From CAZRUM01 sp964603435 (lineage in GTDB: Bacteria; Patescibacteriota; Patescibacteriia; Magasanikbacterales; UBA922): a DNA stretch of 13,286 nt. Of this stretch, positions 5,885 to 12,127 are shown in pieces. The first letter of the stretch is position 1. Each line of letters starts with the position of its first letter. The translations under genes were made by a program, and so were the position numbers. The stretch spans positions 1 through 13,286 of the forward strand of contig CAZRUM010000029.1 in NCBI GenBank assembly GCA_964603435.1. The letters run 5' to 3'. The notes beneath the pieces were generated by a model. It made no database searches, was not told where the DNA came from, and saw only the letters and a list, made by a program, of their open reading frames with translations.

Positions 5885-6763
5885 TTATTTTTTTAAAAAT
5901 TTTTCTAAATTTTCAATCATCATATCGTTAGAAATTTTTGAACTTACATCTGTTCTACCGGCTGTATATGAAGTAGTCATAATTTTCGGATGTCTGGAGA
6001 GTTTTTTATATAATACATCTTCATCATGTCTGTACCTGGTACTAGCTGCGTCTAATGCGACTCCATTTAAGATTCCGTTGTCTAAAGCCTCGATCAAAGA
6101 CAATGGATTATATATATCTCGGGTTGTAACACTCACAAAATAAGATTCCTTTTTAAGTGAATTAAAGAATTTTTTATCAAGCAGACCTACTGTTTTTTTA
6201 TTAGTACTTAAACAATTTACAATTATGTCCGCTTTTGAGACTTTTTTTACAAGATCATCACCTTTCTTGAAGAAAGATATCTTCATTTCAAAAGCTTTGC
6301 TTATTTTTCCCACTTGTTTACCAATATTTCCTTTACCTAAGATTACAATTCTTTTGTCTTTTAAGCCTAACGTGGATTTTTCATGAAGTGTTTCTGTACT
6401 GTGAATACTGTTTGGTAAATCTCTCAACATGTTTATGATCATACCGATTATCCATTCGGAAACAGCATGTTTGTTGCATCCAGGAGAATTTAGCAATGTT
6501 ATCTCATTTTTTTTAATAATTTTTAAGTCACCCCAAGACACATCTACAAATGGTACTGATATTACCACATTTTTTAATTTTATATATGAGTCTTCCAAAC
6601 CTGTTTTTCGACTGCAAATTATATTGGCACCTTGGGTGCGTTTCAACCATATCTTGTTTGTTTTTGGAAAAGATTCATAATATGTGACTTCCCCAAGCCT
6701 CCCTAACCTCTTCTTCTGGGCATCTGATAAATTTAAATTGTGTGTTACAGCTATTTTTTTCAT
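5885..6763 (-). CDS. Divergent D-2-hydroxyacid dehydrogenase-like NAD(P)-binding protein
   Basis: This 292-residue cytoplasmic protein has the two-domain fold of D-isomer 2-hydroxyacid dehydrogenases. SPGCNKHAVSEWIIGMII (93-110) matches the family's NPG...VAE helix. GKGNIG (143-148) is the GxGxxG nucleotide-binding loop. VSVTTRDIYNPLSLIEAL (210-227) matches the NVaRG...aLi.AL segment, keeping an Arg (R215) at the catalytic position. The usual catalytic Glu (in DVFxxEP) aligns with STRYR, and the usual His (in TPHxxG) aligns with Y266 of TSYTAGRT, so two of the three classic catalytic residues appear to be missing. The activity may be altered or lost. I prefer the ATG at 6763, one base after the femAB stop, over the ATG at 6778, which would add MVLNN and overlap that gene. 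The neighbours suggest an envelope role, but the substrate is unknown. Confidence 0.75.
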   Translation of the reverse strand: MKKIAVTHNLNLSDAQKKRLGRLGEVTYYESFPKTNKIWLKRTQGANIICSRKTGLEDSYIKLKNVVISVPFVDVSWGDLKIIKKNEITLLNSPGCNKHAVSEWIIGMIINMLRDLPNSIHSTETLHEKSTLGLKDKRIVILGKGNIGKQVGKISKAFEMKISFFKKGDDLVKKVSKADIIVNCLSTNKKTVGLLDKKFFNSLKKESYFVSVTTRDIYNPLSLIEALDNGILNGVALDAASTRYRHDEDVLYKKLSRHPKIMTTSYTAGRTDVSSKISNDMMIENLEKFLKK

Positions 6764-6764
6764 A

Positions 6765-7778
6765 TTATTTAAAACCACGTTTAATACTTCTAAAAGTTTC
6801 TATTACCCAGTTGAACCAGTACTTGTATGATACTGGCAGATCTTGGGCTGGAAGTAAATCTTTTTTGTAACCACCAAAACCTTTTTTGAAATGAGTGATA
6901 CCATAAAAAGGATGGTGTTTATCAGCTTTGTCTGGGGCTATGCCCCAAAAATTGTAATACTTACATCCCCTACTTTTGGCTTCTTTTATACTTTCCCATT
7001 GCAGTAAATATGAAGTTGGAATTTTATTATTTTGCAATAAAGATGCCCCATGGCGATAACAAGCCATATTGCCATAATAATAAATAATAGAAGAAGTATC
7101 TAAACTACCGTCTGGTAAGTAAGCTTTGTAAATTAAAGCATTCTCAGTTTGAAAAGCTTCAAATTCTTTTTTTATATAGTCATCAGAAAAACGATGGAAG
7201 TTGTGTCTTTTTGCTGTAAAGTCATGTAGTTTATTAAAGTCATCTAAACTTTTTTTATCATTTGTTTTTTCTATCAAGACCCCTTCTTTTTTACAGCGAC
7301 GAATAAGATTGCGATGATTTTTATTCATAGCTGTCATTAGTTTTTCTTCGTCTTGGTCTAGGTCAAGTAGCCATGTGGTTTCAGCTAAAACATGAATAGG
7401 TGCTTTTCTAAAACCTGATTTTTTAAAAAGTTTTCGTGTGTTCTTCTTTTCATCTATAAAAGGACTCACACGAATAAAGTTATAATTATTTTCTCTGGCA
7501 AAAGTTTTTAAGTATTTGGTAAGAGGTTTTAAGATTTTATTAAATTCTCCTACTGGGCCATATGGTAGATATAAAAAATTACCACGCCTAGCATGAGTAG
7601 ATAAAACTAAAGACCCACCAATTAATTTGTTATTATCGTAAACTCCAAAGACCCAAGATTCTTCATTATAAGATTCAAAAAAATCACCGTACTTTGTAGA
7701 TTGTGTCATGAGGGTATACTCCCCCGCCAGAACAAAATCTTCCCACTCTTTTTTATTTTTTATTTGTTTAACCTCCAT
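6765..7778 (-). CDS. FemAB/FemX-family aminoacyl-tRNA-dependent peptidyltransferase
   Basis: Proteins of this family transfer amino acids from aminoacyl-tRNA to the stem peptide of peptidoglycan precursors, forming cross-bridges, at the inner face of the membrane. The 337-residue protein shows the double GNAT-like layout. Recognisable parts are the N-terminal subdomain with LYLPYGPV (69-76), TTWLLDLDQDEEKLMTAM (134-151) followed by a basic Arg-rich helix, and the C-terminal signature YYNFWGIAPD (274-283) with HPFYGITHFKKGFGG (289-303). Length fits the family, though it lacks the long helical arm of the staphylococcal Fem proteins. The ATG overlaps the end of the aminotransferase gene by 11 bases, so translation is probably coupled. 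Which amino acid is added cannot be read from the sequence. Confidence 0.9.
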   Translation of the reverse strand: MEVKQIKNKKEWEDFVLAGEYTLMTQSTKYGDFFESYNEESWVFGVYDNNKLIGGSLVLSTHARRGNFLYLPYGPVGEFNKILKPLTKYLKTFARENNYNFIRVSPFIDEKKNTRKLFKKSGFRKAPIHVLAETTWLLDLDQDEEKLMTAMNKNHRNLIRRCKKEGVLIEKTNDKKSLDDFNKLHDFTAKRHNFHRFSDDYIKKEFEAFQTENALIYKAYLPDGSLDTSSIIYYYGNMACYRHGASLLQNNKIPTSYLLQWESIKEAKSRGCKYYNFWGIAPDKADKHHPFYGITHFKKGFGGYKKDLLPAQDLPVSYKYWFNWVIETFRSIKRGFK

Positions 7779-9003
7779 AATTATTTATCAAATTGATGAT
7801 TTTTTCTGCATTTTTTGTTGTTATGTTTTTGTTGGTTGGTAAGTTGACTGACATCTTGGCAAGTCTTTCTGCGTTGGGGCATGAGTTAGTTTTATAACCA
7901 GATTTACTTATATCTACATCACAAGGTGCAATGGCTGCGTTGTACCAATTGCCGAGCAATACGCCCTGTTTTTTGGCTTCTGTGTGGAGTTTGACAGAGT
8001 TGTCTACTAATACTGTATAGCGTATCCAGATAGAGCCGTCATCCCATTCCGGTTTAATAATCTTTTGGTTGTCAATTTTATCATGGTATAACTTTGCAAT
8101 TTCTTGCCTGTGCTTATTAAACTTTTCTAAATTTGCAATTTGGTTTAATAAAATTTTGGCCAGAGCATTTGGCAGTAAGGTTGGATAAAATATAGGTTGT
8201 TTGCCATGCTTTTCTGGTGGATCAATAATGGCAGCAGTGATATGCAATTTTCGGGTCAAACCAAGTAACCACTTACCTACTCCGAGATGATAGATACTTT
8301 TGCCAAAAGAAAATAATATTATATGCAATAAATGTTGTTTGATTTTCAATAATCTTGAGTCTGGTAGTCGGGTTTGGGATTCTTTTAATTTATCAGCAAC
8401 TGTTGGGTCATTTGTTATCAGTCCCCCGCCTCGGACGCAAGAAATCACTTTATCACTACCAAAACTAAACATACCAATATCTCCAAAAGTCCCTAATAAT
8501 TTTCCATTGTATCTTGTTCCTAGTGCATGAGCACAATCTTCTATTATCTTGATATTATGTTGTTTGGCAAGCTCTAAAATAGATTCCAGATTGGCTGGTT
8601 TTCCAAAGGTGTGTTGGATTATAATCACTTTAGTTTTTTGAGTAATTTTTGTGTTCAAATTTTCTACACTCATATTAAAGTCCTGCTCTACATCCACATA
8701 CACCGGTTTTGCTCCTGTCCAAGTGATAGCATTGCTGACTACCATGCAAGTATAGGCTTGCACTAGTACTTCATCCCCTTCTCCTACTCCGAGAGCTTTC
8801 AATCCATAATGTAAGGAGGTTCTACCACTGTCAAAAGTAAAACTAAATTTACTGGTAAAATATTCCTTTAACCAAGTTTCTACTTTATTTGTAGACTCTC
8901 CTTTTTTCCACTTCCATGGTGTAAACAAAAGACCACAAGCAATTTTAACATCTTGTTTTGTTATGTTTGGTCCAAAGCCGGTGAAGATAGTCTTGTTTTT
9001 CAT
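7768..9003 (-). CDS. DegT/DnrJ/EryC1/StrS-family PLP-dependent aminotransferase
   Basis: This is a 411-residue fold-type I PLP enzyme of the family that usually aminates nucleotide-linked keto-sugars for surface glycans. Visible features are FDSGRTSLHYGLKALG (57-72, phosphate-binding turn and helix), EDCAHALG (155-162, with D156 expected to contact the pyridine nitrogen) and GDIGMFSFGSDKVIS (174-188), with K185 as the PLP Schiff-base lysine in the family position. The GGGLIT that follows is typical. The mid-region (~210-260) is long and hydrophobic compared with sugar aminotransferases and may contact the membrane or a partner. Translation starts inside a repeated leader whose second copy precedes the hydrolase gene; both proteins begin MKNK. 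The femAB start overlaps its last codons. A role in making an amino sugar for the cell surface is inferred from family and neighbours. Confidence 0.88.
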   Translation of the reverse strand: MKNKTIFTGFGPNITKQDVKIACGLLFTPWKWKKGESTNKVETWLKEYFTSKFSFTFDSGRTSLHYGLKALGVGEGDEVLVQAYTCMVVSNAITWTGAKPVYVDVEQDFNMSVENLNTKITQKTKVIIIQHTFGKPANLESILELAKQHNIKIIEDCAHALGTRYNGKLLGTFGDIGMFSFGSDKVISCVRGGGLITNDPTVADKLKESQTRLPDSRLLKIKQHLLHIILFSFGKSIYHLGVGKWLLGLTRKLHITAAIIDPPEKHGKQPIFYPTLLPNALAKILLNQIANLEKFNKHRQEIAKLYHDKIDNQKIIKPEWDDGSIWIRYTVLVDNSVKLHTEAKKQGVLLGNWYNAAIAPCDVDISKSGYKTNSCPNAERLAKMSVNLPTNKNITTKNAEKIINLINNYGG

Positions 9004-9044
9004 AACACGGATAATATGAAGATTAAGGATTATACGGAATTTTT
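9001..9044 (-). repeat. Repeated leader element carrying the aminotransferase start codon
   Basis: On the plus strand this reads CATAACACGGAT, then AAGGATTATACGGA and a T-run. The element at 11464-11508 shares CATAACACGGAT exactly, then AAGGATTACACGGA and TTTT. In the coding direction both end in ATCCGTGTTATG, so the start codon is part of the repeat. TATAAT (coding strand, 9034-9029) lies about 25 bases upstream of the ATG and could be a -10. The other copy has TGTAAT there. Confidence 0.6.
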
Positions 9045-9092
9045 GATATTGTGGTTTTTTATAATCTGTATAAATTAGTCTGAATCAATGTT

Positions 9093-10688
9093 TTATATTT
9101 CTTTACTATTGTTTACAATTTCGTTCATCACAATAGAAGGCATTTTATTTTCTAATAAGATAACTGCGTTGGTATTTTTTAATTCTTTTATATAGTTCAA
9201 TAATTTTTTTGATTCAAAAATAGTTTTTATGTCCAAGTGATATTTCAAGCCCACTGCTCCTTTTTTAAGTGGTTTTACAAAGTCTGGTCTGGTAATTACT
9301 AGTTCGTCAGTGGCATAAGCAATTTCTCCAGCCATAGTTTCATGGATTTCATCACTTTTCTCTCCTAATTCCAACATACCACGGGTGATGACAATGCGAC
9401 GTTTTTCAGTTTTAAAATTATTTATGTAATCAAGCTTGGCTTTGAAACCATCAGGGTTTGAATTATAACTGTCGTCAATTATTTTACAGTCACCATATTG
9501 TAATATTTTTATGGTTTGAGGAAGATTCTTACTAGATTCAATAATTGTTTCTCTGTCTATTTTTAAATAGCTAGCAACTAGTACACAGGGCATAACATTC
9601 ATGGCATTGTAAGAGCCGCGCATATTTGATTCTACTACTGCTTCTTGTTCATCTTTTAATTTTACAGTATAGATGGCACCATCTTTAGATTTTTGAATAT
9701 CTTTAATAAAAATAGTTGGATTTAAATTTTCATCCATTCCAAAAGTTTCTGCTCGGCACGATAATTCGTCTAAAAATTCTGTACAATATTTATTGTCCAT
9801 GTTGGTAATAGCAAGTCCTTCTTTTGGTAAAGATCTAAGTAATTCGTATTTAGTTTTTTGAGTTTTTCTGATGTCACCAAATAAAGAGATATGCTGTTCA
9901 TTGATAGCCGTTAGAATACCAATGCTGGGGCGTACCATGTCGCAGATTAATTTAATATCACCTTCAGTGTAAGCTCCCATTTCTACTATAAAAATTTCTT
10001 TGTCAGAAAAATTTGTTCTAAGGATAAAATTGGCGACTCCTATTTCTGTGTTTATATTTCTCGGGGTGGCTACCACTTTAAATTTTTGTGAGAGCATGCG
10101 GTCAAGAAATTTTTTGACTGTAGTTTTTCCATAGCTTCCTGTAATACCAATGACCCTTAAATTTTTATAAGTTTTTAATTTTCTACTAGCTTTCTTGATA
10201 ATAATTTTCTTTAATACGTTTGTAAAAATATTAAAGACATAAACTACCCCTGCAATTAAGAAAAATCTGGCTACGAGCAGTATTATCAAAGCAACCCAAT
10301 CATGTTTTAAAATAAACATTCCACCCTCTAAAAGCATTACAGAAATAATAATTAGGATAGCTTTTTTTGTGAATTTTGGTCGACGAAAAGTTTTAGACTT
10401 TCTTCTGTAAATAAGATAAAAAATGTCTCCCAATAAAAAAGCAATAATAAAATATTTAATTATAACAACCTCATTTAGTGGCCAAAAGAAAAACAGAATA
10501 GCCAAAACAGAACGCCAAAGAACATTGTATTTGTGACGAATTAGTCTTCCTTGTTCTGTACCCATCAAGTCTTTAAATCTATCTAGGCGGTATTCTTTCA
10601 GTTGCCAGATATAAGCAAAATCAATATAGTCAGATAGTGCGCTGATTATCCAGAGGAATAAAATTGTGAGATTAATTATTGAGAGCAT
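9093..10688 (-). CDS. Membrane-anchored MurF-like Mur ligase
   Basis: This 531-residue protein joins an N-terminal membrane region to a Mur ligase core. About five hydrophobic segments (roughly 2-18, 57-70, 73-94, 109-127, 131-156) come first, with a basic loop at 95-110. The ATP-binding loop GITGSYGKTT is at 181-190 (K188), NINTEIGV at 211-218, VEMGAYTEGDI at 235-245 and INEQH at 262-266. The C-terminal domain signature DDSYNSNPDGFKAKL (405-419) is closest to MurF, which adds D-Ala-D-Ala to the UDP-MurNAc-peptide using ATP. The usual MurF N-terminal UDP-binding domain is absent, and the membrane region takes its place. The end reads LLENKMPS rather than the usual KGSR. A membrane-bound or lipid-linked acceptor is therefore possible. 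The ATG overlaps the hydrolase gene by 17 bases. An 89-base gap precedes the aminotransferase gene. Confidence 0.85.
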   Translation of the reverse strand: MLSIINLTILFLWIISALSDYIDFAYIWQLKEYRLDRFKDLMGTEQGRLIRHKYNVLWRSVLAILFFFWPLNEVVIIKYFIIAFLLGDIFYLIYRRKSKTFRRPKFTKKAILIIISVMLLEGGMFILKHDWVALIILLVARFFLIAGVVYVFNIFTNVLKKIIIKKASRKLKTYKNLRVIGITGSYGKTTVKKFLDRMLSQKFKVVATPRNINTEIGVANFILRTNFSDKEIFIVEMGAYTEGDIKLICDMVRPSIGILTAINEQHISLFGDIRKTQKTKYELLRSLPKEGLAITNMDNKYCTEFLDELSCRAETFGMDENLNPTIFIKDIQKSKDGAIYTVKLKDEQEAVVESNMRGSYNAMNVMPCVLVASYLKIDRETIIESSKNLPQTIKILQYGDCKIIDDSYNSNPDGFKAKLDYINNFKTEKRRIVITRGMLELGEKSDEIHETMAGEIAYATDELVITRPDFVKPLKKGAVGLKYHLDIKTIFESKKLLNYIKELKNTNAVILLENKMPSIVMNEIVNNSKEI

Positions 10689-11466
10689 ATTTTTTTACGA
10701 TTTCAAATAAATTTTTTGGTTGCTGTATATGAAGTCCGTGTTTACCATTTTTAATAATTTCTAATTTTGAATTTGGAATTAACCTGTTTAGCTTGTAAGC
10801 ATTTTTGACTGGGACGTAAGTGTCTTTCGTCCCCCAGATGATGAGGGCTGGTATTTTTATTTTAATTATTTCAGTGCTTAAATCTTCGCGAATAATTTTT
10901 GTAAAAATATCTCTTTTTATTCCACTAGTGTCAGCATAGTCTGCAGATCGACTAACTCTTCTGTATAGTTTTTCTATATCACCATCAAACTTTTCTAGTA
11001 TTGGTAAACGAAAGATCCACTTACCTACCTTGCTTATAACGCCAAAAATAGCCCTTCTAATACGTTTTTTTGGTCTAAATACAGCAGGGCCCGAAAGTAT
11101 CAGTTTATCGCAGATTTGAGGGTTATTTGCTACTAAGTATGAGGCGACTTGCCCGCCGAAACTGTGGCCTAATATAACTAAATCCTGAGGCGAAGCTGAA
11201 GGATCCCGTTGTTTTTGGGCTTGAGTGTTGGATTCATCGCCATCGGGATCTTTCGACTCATTCTTTTCAGGATTTCGCTCAAGATTGTGTTTGATAAATT
11301 CAGCATACTCCTCTACTCCCCAAACTTCCTTAGGACAAGGTTCATCGCCAAAACAAGGTAGTTCAATTATTTCAACTTCAAAATTACTGCTAGCGAGTTT
11401 AGCAAATTTATTCCACGTTTCTTTGTTTCCTCCCCAACCTGGGAGGATGATTAATTTATTTTTCAT
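10672..11466 (-). CDS. Alpha/beta hydrolase with a repeat-derived internal insertion
   Basis: This 264-residue cytoplasmic serine hydrolase has an unidentified substrate. LPGWGGNKETW (8-18) gives the oxyanion-loop region, GHSFGG (100-105) the nucleophile elbow with S102, IIWGTKDTYVP (209-219) the acid D215, and NGKHGLH (240-246) the histidine, most likely H243. The catalytic set looks complete. Residues ~64-95, just before the nucleophile strand, are a hydrophilic stretch rich in D, N, Q, S and P. They are encoded by an inverted repeat related to the element at 813. Deleting them would join NLE to DLVILGHSFGG as in ordinary family members. The gene starts within a repeated leader shared with the aminotransferase gene. 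Its stop codon overlaps the Mur ligase start, suggesting coupled expression. Confidence 0.87.
   Translation of the reverse strand: MKNKLIILPGWGGNKETWNKFAKLASSNFEVEIIELPCFGDEPCPKEVWGVEEYAEFIKHNLERNPEKNESKDPDGDESNTQAQKQRDPSASPQDLVILGHSFGGQVASYLVANNPQICDKLILSGPAVFRPKKRIRRAIFGVISKVGKWIFRLPILEKFDGDIEKLYRRVSRSADYADTSGIKRDIFTKIIREDLSTEIIKIKIPALIIWGTKDTYVPVKNAYKLNRLIPNSKLEIIKNGKHGLHIQQPKNLFEIVKKYALNN
11182..11284. repeat. Inverted-repeat element in frame inside the hydrolase gene
   Basis: The left arm ATCCTGAGGCGAAGC...AAGGATCCCG (11182-11208) and the right arm beginning CGGGATC (11244-11250) are inverted around the complementary GATCCCG/CGGGATC pair. The right arm continues through TCAGGATTTCGCTCAAG to about 11284. 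ATCCTGAGG and AAGGATCCC are identical to segments of the left arm of the element at 813. The segment codes for hydrolase residues ~62-95 with no stop or frameshift. Confidence 0.6.
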
Positions 11467-11508
11467 AACACGGATTTAAACGGAGTGAAAAGGATTACAC
11501 GGAGTTTT
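11464..11508 (-). repeat. Repeated leader element carrying the hydrolase start codon
   Basis: This is the second copy of the leader found at 9001-9044. It shares CATAACACGGAT and AAGGATTA-ACGGA, with an extra AACGGA-type unit between them, so CGGA occurs three times at intervals. In the coding direction it reads as spaced TCCGT units ending ATCCGTGTTATG, including the ATG. It fills most of the 74-base gap after the two-TM protein gene. An AT-only hairpin (TTAAAAATT at 11513-11521 with AATTTTTAA at 11536-11544) lies next to it and could be a weak stop signal. Confidence 0.6.
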
Positions 11509-11540
11509 GTTCTTAAAAATTATTTACTAAATTACAATTT

Positions 11541-12122
11541 TTAATAAACCATTTTGATTTTCGATTGTGTAATATTATCTAAATTATAAATTATAAATGT
11601 AGTTTTGTGTTCAGAATTTTCTATGTCTTCATGAGTAATTACAATTGATATCTCATGTTCTGGAAGGTCAGTTGATATATCAGCTAGAAAGCTACCTAAA
11701 CTTATTTTATCTTTTTCATTTCTTAATATTGTTATTGGTTTACCAGTATGAGATTTAGATATATAATTTGGATCAATTGAAAGCCTGTAAGTATTGTCTT
11801 TTGTTTTTATTTCTTCAATATTAATATTTTTAGTAAAATTTTCTGTAAGATTTTCTATATAAAGAATTCTACCAGGGTTAATAAAAACATTTAAAATTGG
11901 TTTTATTGAGAGTTCTATCTGTTTTTTTTGTAGATTCTTAAGTTCATGAGTCTCTTTTGTATATAGAATAATCACAAAAAAAGTTAAAATTAATACAAAT
12001 ATACTTAAAAACCCTGCTATTGCTTCGTAGGTCATATACCTGTAACCCCCCAGTAAAAAACCTATTATCAAGGTGCCTAAAAAAAAGGCTGAATATTTTA
12101 AATAGTTTAGTGTATTCTTCAT
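11541..12122 (-). CDS. Two-TM membrane protein of unknown function
   Basis: I do not recognise this 193-residue protein. Two hydrophobic segments (residues ~8-26 and ~33-54), separated by a short loop, precede a short basic helix (ETHELKNLQKKQIEL, 57-71). The remaining ~120 residues look beta-rich, with IKPILNVFI at 73-81 and an IENL stretch near 89-92. This resembles the general pattern of two-helix membrane proteins with a small beta domain that are common among uncharacterised bacterial proteins. Helix placement suggests both termini on the cytoplasmic side. The ATG is 5 bases after the serS stop, so it is probably co-transcribed with serS. Base composition is like its neighbours. No function is proposed. 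Confidence 0.75.
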   Translation of the reverse strand: MKNTLNYLKYSAFFLGTLIIGFLLGGYRYMTYEAIAGFLSIFVLILTFFVIILYTKETHELKNLQKKQIELSIKPILNVFINPGRILYIENLTENFTKNINIEEIKTKDNTYRLSIDPNYISKSHTGKPITILRNEKDKISLGSFLADISTDLPEHEISIVITHEDIENSEHKTTFIIYNLDNITQSKIKMVY

Positions 12123-12127
12123 AATTC

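Noticed and set aside
7771..7776. GGAGG near the femAB start as a ribosome-binding site
   Set aside because: It begins with the G of the ATG and so lies downstream of the start. No alternative start codon follows at a suitable distance, so it is simply coding sequence (Met-Glu-Val).
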